Below, piece after piece: positions 34,431 through 46,980 of a stretch of 64,000 nucleotides of DNA. A model generated the notes under the pieces. The model was not told the origin of the DNA. It did not search any database and saw nothing but the letters and a program-made list of their open reading frames with translations. Each line of letters starts with the position of its first letter. Positions within the stretch are counted from its first letter, which is position 1. The stretch lies in contig OX465109.1 of assembly GCA_949987565.1 (NCBI GenBank), positions 15,773,900 to 15,837,899 of the forward strand. Reading direction: 5' to 3'. Made by a program: the position numbers and the translations under genes. The DNA comes from Luidia sarsii. Its lineage: Eukaryota; Echinodermata; Asteroidea; Paxillosida; Luidiidae.

Positions 34431-35695
34431 TATTGTCAAAGATCTCATTATACTGAACATAATACTCTGACATTTTCTTACAATTCTTGGTTTTTATAAA
34501 CATTGATTGAGGACTGGCCATAGCCCAGACTAGATTCAACAACTGCAGTGTGCAGTGAGTACAGTGCCACAGGGCATGATCACTGTACTACAAAGACCTC
34601 TTTGTGTTCAAAGTCACTGATACCATTGGCAGCAGGTTTCAAGTGCACACTTGATGCATTGCATACCACTTGTACTTGTAGCCACTATGGGTTACTAGTG
34701 CTGTCAACTGCAGTGGCCCAAATTATGATAATTTACCTGTGGGTGCAATGGAATGGGAGGTAATGTATACTCTATGGACAGTTGGACATACCAGTACTAC
34801 ATGTATGTAACTCAAGTGCAAGTGATTTCTAGTGATATGTTTTGGAAAACTTTTTGAGTTTATCATGAGCAGTGCTTAGATCACTGGGACTAACATTCTT
34901 TTTAACTGTATCACAGTTGAACTTGTTCTTATAACTCGTGGAACTTTGGCATAACTGCGTCCGCATAAGTTTTGTGTGGTACAGTATCAGTGTGTTATGC
35001 AGATGCATCGTAAATTATGTTCGCTTGTAATTGCCACCATGCCTTGGCTAGCAGTTAAATACTTGTATGCTATTGAGGGTAGCCATGGTGTTTGTTTCCA
35101 TGGGAACAAGCTGGCTCTACTTGTAGGAATAACACCTACATTGTACACTATTTAATTTACATCAGGCGCATTGTCTTAAGTGCAATGACTTCATCAGATT
35201 TGTTTTTAAAGCCCTCATCATTATACCGGTATATTTTGTTTATAATGTATTTTATCGGGTGTAATATGAAATTAAAAACAATGGAAATATTTCCTTCAGG
35301 AGTCTTGTTCATCCTTCACCTTGGGGTCTTTAGTTTTTGCAATTTCCTGGCAAACCATGAAATATGTGTGTACTCAGTGCTGCAAATCCCTTTTTCTATT
35401 TAAGGGGGAAGGAAGAGAGCCAGGTGGAAAACAAGTTCAGGGTTCCAGAAGTCCAGCTTAACCTTGACAACCAATCTCCAGGTCTTACAATTTGTCGCCG
35501 GGAGAGGGCAGGGAGAGGTCGATGATATATAGCTGGTACCCTGCAAGTGTCAAGGTCACGGGTGTGTTTCGCAGATAAATCATGGCTCCCCAGATGGGCG
35601 CCAATGTGCTGGCTCTAAGCGATGGCGGGTGAGAAATCCAAAACCCGGCAGCTTGGGTGTACCATTCCAGCCCTCGGCTTGCCATGTAAGCACTT
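34431..35695. other. No recognised feature
   Basis: Mixed sequence. The frame at 35092-35403 is hydrophobic but has no start context or domain; no repeat family seen. Confidence 0.45.
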
Positions 35696-35701
35696 CACCG
35701 C

Positions 35702-36056
35702 AAAGTGGACAGTTTGTGGTGACACCATGTAGGCTAAGTCATCTATTTAGAGGAGTATGACTCTCAAAAGAGCCGGTAACTTCGACCCAGCAACTCTTTT
35801 CAGGTTTTTTTTTTTTTCGTGAAAGAGATGACTATGGTGTCCCCACAAACTGTCCACTTTGTGATTCGTTGGGTGGATTTCACAAAGCCTTACGATGCAT
35901 CGTTACTCAACTTACGATGGATAACCCATCGTGAGTTTTCATAGGTAATACGGTTTCTGGGTGTCTTCCGTCACCTTACGATTTATCACAAGTTACGATG
36001 GGTTTGGTGAAATCACAGCCAGGATGCAAAGTGCAAACCTTCAAGTCTTATCTACT
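35702..36056. mobile_element. Element K copy 2, with a nested fold-back element
   Basis: The left arm 35702-35728 (AAAGTGGACAGTTTGTGG, then TGACACCAT) pairs with 35834-35860 with one mismatch in 27. The tail GTGCAAACCTTCAAGTCTTA follows at 36028. Between arm and tail lies an insertion, 35871-36021. Confidence 0.72.
35871..36021. mobile_element. Fold-back element with TTACGATG motifs
   Basis: Left GGGTGGATTTCACAAAGCCT and right GTTTGGTGAAATCACAGCC are imperfect inverted repeats. TTACGATG or its inverse occurs several times inside. Confidence 0.6.
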
Positions 36057-36256
36057 CACAGACTACGTGTACTTATTCGCTTTGTTTAGTCACTGCTGTC
36101 ATTTTAGTAGATTTTTATAAATATCTGCTGGCTAAGTGGTTTCCCATGGCTCACTGATATTGATAAATGGTTAATATACATGTAGTTCCCAGTCCAACAT
36201 CAACACAAGGCCTGATATAGGGCAAGCAGAATTTAGGAAAAATAAGGTCTTCTGTA

Positions 36257-36770
36257 CTGTAGATGCATTCCCACTAGCACAAAACATCCTGATCCACTTT
36301 TCACTTTTTGAATCGCATTTCAAAAATCTTTTCTTTTCCTTTTTTTTTTCCTCTTTGAATCGCGATCCAAAAGCTGTTTTTTTTTTTGCTTGCTTGTATC
36401 CACATGCCAACAAATTGTGACCCAGTTGTCAATGTGGTTTAGCAGTTCTGGTTGGTGAGTCCTTGGGAGTGGCCCATGCACTATGTGGAGCCATACAACA
36501 AGCACAGCACTTCCTGTCGGTCAGAGCACGACAGTGCATTGTGGGATAAAAACAAACTGGTGCGATTCAGCGGAGCGTTCCCACACATACTGCGTGGCAA
36601 ATAAACATGATTATTTTGAAAAGTCTCACTAATAGTTGAGTTTAAATCGCAATTCAAATCCCACTAATAATTGCGTTAATTGTGTGTAGACAGACTAGAC
36701 ACACGCAGTGGATTTTGATTCAAATCAAGATCCAAATAATTTTTTGGGGTGACAGTGGAAACAGTCCTAA
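36257..36770 (-). mobile_element. MITE-A-type copy, minus strand
   Basis: Contains GTGCATTGTGGGATAAAAAC, GCGATTCAGCGGAGCGTTCC, CACTAATAGTTGAGTTTAAA and AGTGGAAACAGTCCTAA at the right end; the left end GATGCATTCCCACTAGCAC is shared with MITE-G. Confidence 0.7.
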
Positions 36771-36895
36771 ACTTATTGTTGGCATTGGCAAGGTCATCAG
36801 GGTGTCTCCCAAGTTTGTCTGACCTCTGACCTCTGACATGACAAAAATGCCCCTGATGACATTGGCAGACATCATTCATGCACTGCACAAGTGCA

Positions 36896-36958
36896 ATATA
36901 CATGTACATGTATACATAGATACATGTACATGTACATACTACATACATGTACATGTAT
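36896..36958. repeat. TACATG palindromic tract
   Basis: Runs of TACATGTACATGTA with short interruptions. Confidence 0.85.
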
Positions 36959-36959
36959 A

Positions 36960-37135
36960 ATTTCATCAATTTTGGAAAATGGCAAAGGAAACTTTGACCG
37001 GACCGGGACTTGAACCCGAGACCTCTGGTTTTGTGTACCAGCACTCTTATCATCTGAGGTACTGTACTGTACATGTGTGTATCCAGGCCTAAGTTAGATG
37101 GTGGCCTACCCAAATAGTGTACGGTTAGTTTTCTG
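36960..37135 (-). mobile_element. SINE-1 copy, minus strand
   Basis: Minus-strand B-box GGTTCAAGTCCCGGTCC (from GGACCGGGACTTGAACC) and A-box region, then GGCCACCATCTAAC. A TACATG tract interrupts the region before the leader. Confidence 0.75.
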
Positions 37136-40100
37136 TCATCAGAATCAATGTACATACTGATTTTTACTGTACTTGTACCGGCATTAGAAGCAATGCAAAA
37201 CCTGTCTAGTTTTGTGAAAATTATATCCCTGTTATTTCACTTCATTGGTACAAAATGTAACACATACCCATACAAGTACTACGAGGCATTAGCAAGCAGG
37301 GTTGAGAAGTAAACTGAGATTTGAGTGTATGGGGAATCGGGATGTTCACATTTGGGACTTGAAATTGGTAAAAGATACTGTAGTTTATTGGTCAGTCACA
37401 TTCACTTCAACCATGCTTCAACATACATGTACACGGTTCAGTTTGGCCAAAGCTTGACTGGTCTAATACACTGTAACATGAGCTGCAATACCTTCACAAC
37501 TGCTCTGAATGTATTCATTACACAGATACATTTTCATGGACTGTCACAGCTGGAGTTTTCTTTTCCTGGTTCAGATTTTGGCCGAGAGATAGTTTTTAGT
37601 CTAAGAGACTGCCAGTTTTCTTGCTCTACATGCATGTAGGCATACACCCTAGGCCCATGTAGACTTGAAATGTGTGTGTGTGTGCATATAGGGCCTAATG
37701 TACATTTGTATCTGTACCAAATAGTGTTCCTGTTCAGTCACCGCCTGATTATGATACCAGGTATCTGGTGTTCTTGTAAACCAGTAGTCCAAATTGTGAC
37801 GGCATGTGGCAAGGATATTAGCCAGGTCCTGTGAGCTGATTTCTCCAGGCCTGAGCTCTTACCTTGCCCAGGGTAGTCTCATTAAAGCCCCCTCCCTGGA
37901 CTGGGCACAGCTACTGCCAACATATGGTCCGGATCCCCTGCATGGTCTGGTTCCAGGCCCCTCCAGCCATCAGGCATAACCTTCATTCTTCTCATATATC
38001 TCATTATTTCATTCCCCAGCTGAAAGGCCTCCAATTCCAATGCAAATAATCCGGCATTGATGTTCCATTTGCTTTAGTATTTGCTGGGATAAACAGCTGG
38101 TTTGCAGGAGTGTTTGCTAGAATAAACCTTCATAAACCGTCCCCTAGCCTGTCCCCTAGTACCTGGTACATGACTACATGTACTGTACATTTGTAACTGC
38201 CTCTTAAGTTCAACTGTTGTTGTGAACTTAAAGTGATGATGAAGTTGAAGAGGAAAAAGGTGAATAGACTTTTTTCTTACACATAAATTTCTATGAACAT
38301 GTTGCCAACTTCTTACTGACTCGAATAACTGCAATATACGGTTTATGTCTTCAAGATTCTGCTGATTGTTTTGGGGAAAGTTGCAGTGTCTGTGAAAGTC
38401 AGTCTTGGCCACATAAACATCGTATTGACTGATTGTCTGTGAGCTTTGCTCTTTGATGGTCAAATTTTGGTTTCTATGAATAAGAAACAACTCTGCAAAG
38501 TGGAGATGTGTCAGGATACAGTGTACTTGTGATAAGCCATGTTTCCACTGGACTAAAGTTTAACCGAGACGGTGGTTAAATGTCAAATGGTTAAATATTA
38601 CCATCCGTTCCCACTTGGACTTTTTGAATCGATGGTTAAAGCATGGAGGGTTAAAGTAACCGAGCTGGCAATGTAACTGCTCATGAGGGCACTACGCATG
38701 ACCTTAGAGGTTACAAAATGACATCATAACGCTGTAGGTATCGAGCAAGTCAGCTTGATTGAAAGAGTTTCTGCTTGGTTGTAATCCTCCAGAAAAGCCA
38801 AAATCACGGCACTGTGTTTGCACAGAAAGTGTGGAAAGAGTATCCTTGGATTGTTGAGGTTAAACCCCACCGGCCGCCCTTTTTTTGTACAGAGGCACAC
38901 AGAGCCAAATGGTGGAGAACAGCTCAAGGTCCGTGGATTATTGTCAGGCAAACCTGATACAGTGTCGTCCCCTTGAATAAACAGAATGTCAGTTGAAGGT
39001 GGCTCAGTGGACCCTTGATCTCTCCCCATCTGGTACAGCTTGTGTCTACTTGTCTCTGCTGTCAAAGTTTTCAATAGGGCTACATAATTCCAATCTCTCG
39101 TATTGGAAGAGTATAGAAAATGTGGCTAGACTGTGATTAGAGCCTGGGCTCTGGTTTAGCTCACCGCCACTTGAATCTAAGTTTTAACAAGAAGGTACAG
39201 TACATGTACATGTAATGATGTATTATTAGGTGAGCCACCTGTGTTATCCAGCCCTCAACGGCCTGTGTTATCCAGCCCTCAGTTGAGGGCCTTCCCAAAA
39301 TAGTCAACTGTTGTATTGGGGGAGGGGGCGCCAGTCTTACAAATTTTAATTTTGCCTCCTATTCAACTGTTGTCGGCCATCTTGGTTTTGTGTGGCCGAA
39401 ATGCCTTCCTGAATGTAGGAAGTCATTCAATGTTTTTTAATGTTTTTTTTTTTTTATAGAGTTTTATAAAAGTCAAACAAACAAAGGAAAAACTTTCTGG
39501 GAACTTTTTCAACAATATGAAGATTTTTATTGATGCAGAGGTCTCAGGTTCAAGTCCCACTGTACCAGTCTAGTCAAAATTTTCTTTGCATTATAGTAAT
39601 TATACGTCATGTGTATATTGTTTGTATTATAAAAGTGTTAGAAACTGGGTTCTGAACCATAGTGCCCTGAATTCCAATGCCTTGCATTTTGAACCCAGCA
39701 AGATCACTCTCGGTTGCAGGTAAGAGAACTTGAGGAGTCCAGCTGGTATCAATATTTTCTGGTTTCAAGTTGCTAGGGCACTCTACCTTTGAGAAAGGTC
39801 CTGCTTGGATCAAAACGCCTGTCCCTGTAAATTGTTGAGATTTACAATTTGGACGTTCATTATTTTCACAGAGCAGCCAGGTTTGGCGCTGGGTTTGAGA
39901 ACTTGGGTGTCCTTGTCTTGAAAATTGTTCTCTCTTTTTTGGAAGGCAGAGAAGAGACCCTGGCCCCCTGCCCGTCTCTCCACACTGCTGAAGGTTGGCC
40001 CATATTCACTGGGCATAGTGACACGGACAAGCCCTGTGATTTGTGTGGACAGACATGAAACAAAGCCCCTTGATTGGGCGGTGCATACCAAGTGTGGAAG

Positions 40101-40341
40101 GATCTGTAGTCAGCCAGGAGTGGCCTGTGCCCTGTGGTGTACATGTACAGTACACTGTACTTGAGGCACATGTATAACTGTGCACTTTACCTGTATCGGT
40201 ATATATACAGTACTAGGCCTACTGCATGCACATGTGTACACAACTACAGACTACCCCTCAGCACCAAGTAAATATGCTGGGGTCATTCTCTAATATGTAG
40301 TAGGCCTACATAAAAGTAATACATGGTGAGGAGTGAGGGGA
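37136..40341. other. No recognised gene; several repeat fragments
   Basis: 38535-38725 is a MITE-B-like fragment (GTTTCCACTGGACTAAAGTT, GTTCCCACTTGGACTTTTTG). 39525-39600 is a SINE-1 B-box fragment (GTCTCAGGTTCAAGTCCCAC). 39785-39850 is an Element P fragment (CCTTTGAGAAAGGTCCTGCT, CAAAACGCC). Frames at 38724-39074 and 39810-40171 show no domain. Confidence 0.5.
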
Positions 40342-41670
40342 TGCACCAAGGCAATGACCAGGGGCATCAAGGCAATGACCAGGCCTAGGACACCAAGGCA
40401 ATGACCAGGGGCAGCAAGGCAATGACCAGGGGGCACCAAGGCAATGACCAGGGGCACCAAGGCAATGACCAGGGGCAGCAAGGCAATGACCAGGGACACC
40501 AAGGCAATGGCCAGGGGCACCAAGGCAATGACCAGGGACATCAAGGCAATGACCAGAGGCACCAAAGCAATGACCAGGGACATCAAGGCAATGACCAGGG
40601 GGCAGCAAGGCAATGGCCAGGGGGCAGCAAGGCAATGACCAGGGGCAGCAAGGCAATGACCAGGGGGCAGCAAGGCAATGACCAGGGGGAAGCAAGGCAA
40701 TGACCAGGGGGAAGCAAGGCAATGACCAGGGGCAGCAAGGCAATGACCAGGGGGCAGCAAGGCAATGACCAGGGGGCACCAAGGCAATGGCCAGGGGCAG
40801 CAAGGCAATGACCAGGGGCAGCAAGGCAATGACCAGGGGCAGCAAGGCAATGACCAGGGGGAAGCAAGGCAATGACCAGGGGGCAGCAAGGCAATGACCA
40901 GGGGGCAGCAAGGCAATGACCAGGGGGAAGCAAGGCAATGACCAGGGGCAGCAAGGCAATGACCAGGGGGCAGCAAGGCAATGACCAGGGGGCATCAAGG
41001 CAATGACCAGGGGGCACCAAGGCAATGGCCAGGGGCAGCAAGGCAATGACCAGAGGGCACCAAGGCAATGACCAGGGGACAGCAAGGCAATGACCAAGGG
41101 GCAGCAAGGCAATGACCAGGGGGCAGCAAGGCAATGACCAGGGGCACCAAGGCAATGACCAGGGGAACCAAGGCAATGACCAGGGGACAGCAAGGCAATG
41201 ACTAGGGACACCAATGCAATGACCAGGGGGCATCAAGGCAATGACCAGGGGGCAGCAAGGCAATGACCAGGGGCAGCAAGGCAATGACCAGGGGGCACCA
41301 AGGCAATGACCAGGGGCAGCAAGGCAATGACCAGGGGCAGCAAGGCAATGACCAGGGGGCAGCAAGGCAATGACCAGGGGCAGCAAGGCAATGACTAGGG
41401 ACACCAATGCAATGACCAGGGGGCAGCAAGGCAATGACTAGGGACACCAAGGCAATGACCAGGGGCACTAAGGCAATGACCAGGGGCAGCAAGGCAATGA
41501 CCAGGGGCACCAAGGCAATGACCAGGGGCAGCAAGGCAATGACCAGGGGCAGCAAGGCAATGACCAGGGGCAGCAAGGCAATGACCAGGGGCAGCAAGGC
41601 AATGACCAGGGGCACCAAGGCAGTGACCAGGGGCAGCAAGGCAATGACCAGGGGCAGCAAGGCAATGACC
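40342..41670. repeat. Minisatellite array 2 (same 22/23-bp unit, about 60 copies)
   Basis: Same AAGGCAATGACCAGGGG core as array 1. CAGC variants dominate here, and array-specific variants (GGGGGAAGC, GACATC, GACTAGGGACACCAATGC) appear. The last part, about 41460-41670, is the most regular, a run of mainly CAGC units. Frames on both strands are artefacts. Confidence 0.97.
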
Positions 41671-43185
41671 TAAATTTTCCTGCAGTGACAATGTACAACT
41701 ACTAATGTAGCACATACCCTCAATTCTACACATTCCTACACTATGTGGTGGTTGGTTGGACTTGTCCACTGTACATGGCCAAATATGTATATATGTATAA
41801 TTGTACATGCATGATTTGATAAAGTATCAGAGCTGTGCTGTGCCAATTGCTAGTGAGTCACTTAAGTTCCGTGGCAACTGGACTTCTGTTTGATGGTGTG
41901 TTTGGAAACTCAAAATTGAAACCTTTTTTTTTTGCTGAAAATGTCAGCATTTGAAAGTGGTGATGGATTGGGGACCTGAAAATAAATGGCATTGAGGACA
42001 ATCAACCTTAAACAGGACACGCGTGTGTTTCCTCATTCAGTATCAATGCTTTGAGTTATGTGCGCCACTACCATAAGCCTTTAATCCAAATGTCGTGCTC
42101 AGTGTAATGTACATGTACTGTACATGTACATGTACAGTACATGCACATGTACATGTACATGTACTGTACATGTACATGTACATGTACATGGAGTTTTACA
42201 CTATGGTACATGTACATTGTACATGTACATGTACCGGTACATGTAGGCCTACAGAACCAACTGGTACATCCATAGCATAGACATTAGACTACAGGCTACA
42301 GCAGTCATTCAGTGCTTCATGATAACACTGCCCTAAATTGACCAACAAAATTTCAAAGTAGATATAATTTTGTGACCCAATCCAGCAAGTAAATGTTGTG
42401 GCAGCTACACTGTATGTTCAGACTTTGATCAGTGCAAACCACTTGATGATTCATCTGCTGTTTGCAGGCCTGCACAAAATTGACAAATGAAAAAAAGAAA
42501 TCATGGATTTACTAGCCCAATCTGGCCACTAGAAAAAAAGATCTACCGTAATGCAGAGCCTTGACTATAGAACATAGAACTTTGAAACTACTTGAAGCCT
42601 GTGAAATTGTGAGTGCTACTGTACCATCATGAATAATGGTACACTACTAGTAAGTACTGCAATACATGTACATGTATACATGTATGATACTCCTGTAGAA
42701 TTGTAATCTACATTGGTGTTGTACCCTCGAGACAAAACTTGCTAAGGCACATACACGTACTTGCAAAATCTACACTGATTTAACAATAATGATGAATGCA
42801 CTCCGTGCTTTCATCATTTTTTGGGGGGGATGGGGTAGATTTTGCTCAGCCCAAGGCAAAATGCCACTCAAAGCAGACTGGCTATTTTTCTAAAGGGGTA
42901 AAAATAGGAGACTAGCCCCTTAGATTGAAACATGGCGTCAGTGTGTTACCCAGCTTGAATAGAACTGGCAGGGGGAACTATGTTGCCTGGAGCAATACAT
43001 GCTCAAGTCTGACCACATTAGATTGTATACACAATTACACATACACATGTACACGTGTATGCATGTGAGAGCACGTTCATACATGTACATGTACTTTGCG
43101 TGCGACAAAATGTTGCTTACTTGCTTTACGCTCCGATGAAAAAAAAAAAAAGCTTTTCAGAGAATAATGGATTTTAAAAACTCAT
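41671..43185. other. No gene; long TACATG tract
   Basis: 42105-42248 is the longest TACATG tract in the window, able to form a cruciform. The rest is AT-rich without recognised features. Confidence 0.6.
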
Positions 43186-43189
43186 AAAT

Positions 43190-43392
43190 TTAGAATGACC
43201 GATGGTTCGATAGTAGTAGGACCTTTCTCAAAGGCATTCTAGTGTACAGTACCTTTGAGAAAGGTCCTGTTACATTGTACATGTACAATGTACATGTACC
43301 GGTAGGATCAAAGCATCAGGTACTCTAAATTTGCTTGATTTGCATGTTGGTCATTTTTAGTCAGTAAGGAGTTTGCAACAATTTTTAATCAA
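43190..43392. mobile_element. Element P inverted pair with a TACATGTAC insertion
   Basis: Minus arm at 43197-43237 (GGACCTTTCTCAAAGGC) and plus arm from 43252 (CCTTTGAGAAAGGTCCTG). The plus arm is interrupted at 43270-43303 by TACATTGTACATGTACAATG + TACATGTACCGGT and resumes AGGATCAAAGC, then TTAGTCAGTAAGGAGTTTGC. Confidence 0.85.
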
Positions 43393-44143
43393 AACCTGTT
43401 GTAAAGATTCTTTATCGTTTCATTTTCCTCTCACTCAGCCTTGTGACAGTTTTAAAGAAATGTTAGATTTGATGTACCGGTGAATAGCTGATGCACTAGC
43501 ATGCCTTACGGTGATAGGCTATCAAGCACAGAAATCTTCAAGAGTCAAACTGGTGTTAAAACCCACATGTACATGCACCTGTGCACGTGCACGCTAATTT
43601 AGCCAGCAGCCCAGCATATGCGGAAATTTACAGGGAAAGAAAAGGTGCCTTTTTGAGGAGAAAGATCGATCGATCAATGACAGACAGTTAACCGATGATT
43701 CGTGACGTACATTTGCCTGCTCCTGACTGCCAATGCGAATGACCTCTAGATGAACTCTACTCACCCATTCCCTGTTAAAAACTGCTCAGTTGACTTTTTG
43801 GTGTTGAGAAATACAGAGACAGACTTCGGTTGGGGATTATCTCGGGAATTTCCGCCTTTTTTTGGGAGGACTCCACAATTTGAAGATTAGGCAAGTTGAT
43901 CTAATACTGCTTGGTATACCGCTTCATGTAGTTGCTTTTTTTATGTGATGGGGGAATTTTTTAGATTAACAGCTGTTGATCAAAATCTGCATTTGGTAAT
44001 TTCGTTGTCAACACAAAGAAGCTTAAAATTGGTTTACGGATAAAGTCACACAAATCTTTTGAGAACAAAATCTGTAAATTAATCTATAATTTTTTTTTTT
44101 TTTAATTTGCTTCACAATTTGTACAAAGGTCTCACATAGTGGG
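43393..44143. other. No recognised feature
   Basis: AT-rich; T-run at 44091-44103. No exon or known repeat. Confidence 0.45.
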
Positions 44144-44280
44144 CCTGACATTTCGATCCTAGCAAGACCTTTCTCAAAGGCAGTGCCTTTGAGAAAGGTC
44201 CTGCTAGGATTGAAACGTCAGGCCCACTAAGTTTTGAGATTTGCATTTTGGTAATTTTAGTCAGTAAGTATTTTTGTAGA
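44144..44280 (+). mobile_element. Element P inverted dimer (long hairpin) plus tail
   Basis: A minus-strand arm (GTGGGCCTGACATTTCGATC to CTTTCTCAAAGGCA) is followed almost directly by the plus-strand arm (TGCCTTTGAGAAAGG to GAAACGTCAGGCCCAC), a hairpin of about 43-bp arms. Then comes the rest of the unit, GATTTGCATTTTGGTAATTT. Confidence 0.9.
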
Positions 44281-46748
44281 TCACTTTAGCTCCCACATAG
44301 ATTCATGTTATGGTCACTCACATGTACATGAACTTTTGATAGAGGGCCTGACATTTTGTCTAGAACATTCACCCTCAAAATTCCTGAATGCGTTTTGCTA
44401 TTCCTGAATATAATATACATGTAGCAGGCATTTGATTTTTCAAGTAGCGATTGATGGGGCCTATATTTCAAGTGATTCTACTCAGTCTTTCTTGTTTATT
44501 TTTGTTAAACCTGATATTTCAGTTTTTGCAGGACCGGCAGAGAAAAGTTTGTTCTATAATTGTAATAGCAGGCCCTCTACTCTTTCAAGATCTGCATTTG
44601 TGTCATTTAAGTAGTTAGCAGTTTACAACTTTTTATGTGTACATTACATGTATTTATTTAGGTGTAATTATTTCTTTAGGCCAAAGCATGGCCGAAGTTA
44701 CACAAATCAGAAAGAATTGTGCAACTCCTGTCATACACGCAAAGGTTCATTACAATAACAAGTAACAGCACTTCGTTGATTAAGTTCAGCATTTGTGATT
44801 GGGAAGCAGTGTACTGTTTCAGTGGCATTGAAGCCTGGCACAGTGCGCTTTATTGGGTCGTCCACACGGTGCTGCCTCCATTTAGCACGTGGTGACAGAC
44901 TGCAGACCTGAACTTCACCGGTGAGCCAATGAGGGCAGCAATTTATGGATAGGAAGGCTCCATAACTCACAGCCCTCTCCCCCTCCCCCTCCGTCTCAGT
45001 GAGTCTGATTGGAGAGAGGTTAGGGCTCCTGCACAATGAGTCCTAAGTGTGGCTGACAATACAAACCACACATGCACAATGTAAATACATTAGGGACTGA
45101 CCCCACCAGTAGGGCAAGGTCAGTTCTTTGGACAGGTCATGACCTCTGGCCAGTCTCTGGCTGCTCACCCCAGGGGGTCCCCTCTCCCCTGGCTCCAGTT
45201 CTTTTCCTGAAATTTTTACCGGGAGCCAGCCAAAATTGTTTGTGGCACTGCCCACCAAACCCCCTTGGTAGAACACTGGGACTGTAAATTAGATTATGGA
45301 CGTGAATTCCACTTGGGGAAATGAAGTTCGCTTGGGGAGAAAGAGAAAGAAATTGAGCCCAGTTGTGCTGGTTCCTGTTTGGGCAATTGCTTGAGCAACC
45401 TTGACTTCTTGTGTTATTACTTGCGACCAGAATGCGGGTGAACTTTGTCTGTGATTGCGTTGGTCTTGCCACCAAAGGAAAAAGAGAAGGAAACCCAGTG
45501 TGCACATGTATGATTGATTGCATAGCTGTACTTATTGCAATGAGTTGGCTGGTGCAGTGTCCCGGAATTGTCGGCGCTCAGCAGTTCAAGACCACAGGCC
45601 AGAGGAGGAATCGATTGGCAACACATTGATGTGCTTATTGAGACGGCCCATTAAAAATGCGAGGTGTACTGTGACCGACTGGGCGCTAGTAACAAGGCCG
45701 ACTCAGTTGCTGCACTTTTCACGGCAATTGGAACCAGATGGGAGTCCTATGGGCTGTGTGCACACTCGGCCGAGTTTGCCTGGTCCCCACAGCCTGGCCC
45801 ACTTTGCCTTTCACTGGGACGGAGTTGCACTCCCGTCATCAGGCTAAGTCGGCTCTGACCCAAGCTACCCCTTCCCCCCCCCTCCCACATCCCCCAAACT
45901 CCAAAGCATCCAAGCCCTGCTATATTGCTGGATGTTGAAGGACACGGCTCACCCGAAATCCTGCCAATTTGTCCCGTTGAGTCCAAGAAATGGCCGGATT
46001 GTTATGAGCTCCTGATTTCTCCATCCCCACGGCCCTTTGAAGGTTGTAAATGGAAAAACCAACAAGGCTTTTTGTAAGGCATGATGACAATTGGTGAAAT
46101 TAAGTTTGAGGAAATGTCAATATAGAAGAATGTGTAGGGAAAGTATAAAGGTTCTTCTGTGGTTTGGTAAAAACCAGCAATGTGTATCAGCTTTACTTAG
46201 TGTGGTTTATCAAGCAGAGCTGTACCACAGCAATTGGGTTCAGACAAGGTTCACGAAGAAGACAAATTCACCTTTCATTTTAGAAGGCAGTTATCTTAGG
46301 GGTCTTAAGAACTCAAGAGAGTCTTAAGAACTCCGTTCAGAGCCACACTCTTTCTCAACAGAGATGTGTTACCCGGTACATGGTGTCACTATAGTATAAA
46401 CCTGCCTAAAGGATCTTTTCGTGGAGTACCGGTATGTCATGTGTGTACAGTGCAAGACACTTGCAGGCAACACACACAATTTCTGGACAAGTTTCAGGAA
46501 CCTGTCAAATTCGTATCCTGCCTTTGGCAAAAGGTCCTGCTGGGATCAAAAGTCCAGCCCTCTTTAATTTTAGAAATCCCGATCATGTTGGGCGGGAAAA
46601 AAAGGAATATTACAGCATTTTTCATTCAGAAACTTCCTCATCTTGTGGGGAAAACAGACCAAGTATCCGATCAGATTTCAGGGTGTGTAATGAAAATCTA
46701 TCCCCTCTCTTTCTCTATCTTTCCCTGCTTTCTCTTTCTCCCCAACAG
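44281..46748. other. Upstream intron or 5' region of the GRB-like gene; no exon recognised
   Basis: 44490-44625 has a weak Element P-like tail. 44830-46030 is repeat-poor and more GC-rich. An Element P fragment lies at 46519-46580 (CCTTTGGCAAAAGGTCCTGC). 46700-46748 is the pyrimidine-rich tract of the exon a acceptor. Confidence 0.5.
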
Positions 46749-46980
46749 AATGATGTAGCTGTGTCTTGGCCACTTCAACCCAATTATCAACGGAGCAAAG
46801 GTCATCCACCTGAAGGTCAAATGTCACACGTCACCGTGGAGATGACCCACGGAGGCAGCCATCTGCACAATGGCCTATCCAGCTACTCCCATCACGGCAA
46901 CGTAATGGGCCACTTGAGGCTGGGGTCATCAGGCGATCCTACAGGCACTAGTCCCCACCATCCACCATGTTCACCAGCAG
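46749..46980 (+). CDS. GRB7/10/14: GRB7/10/14-like exon a (N-terminal low-complexity region)
   Basis: The acceptor is a strong pyrimidine tract ending CCCCAACAG (AG at 46747-46748); the donor is CAGCAG|GTGAGC at 46981. The exon is 232 nt: 77 codons plus one base, entering in phase 0 and leaving in phase 1, which fits the next exon exactly. The peptide starts NDVAVSWPLQPNYQRS and is rich in His, Gly, Ser and Pro (HGGSHLHNGLSSYSHHGN), ending HHPPCSPAG. No domain is visible; it lies just before the conserved acidic box, where vertebrate GRB10/14 have a variable N-terminus. The frame stays open upstream through the intron to 46434, but that stretch contains an Element P fragment and the splice acceptor, so I take it as intron. 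Confidence 0.78.

Noticed and set aside
33003..34501. Open frames of 332-481 codons encoding PFPSL or GKGRE repeats on both strands
   Set aside because: They arise from the (TTCCC)n satellite, open in all frames on both strands.
46434..46748. In-frame extension upstream of exon a starting with ATG
   Set aside because: It contains an Element P fragment and ends in a strong pyrimidine tract and AG acceptor, so it reads as intron.
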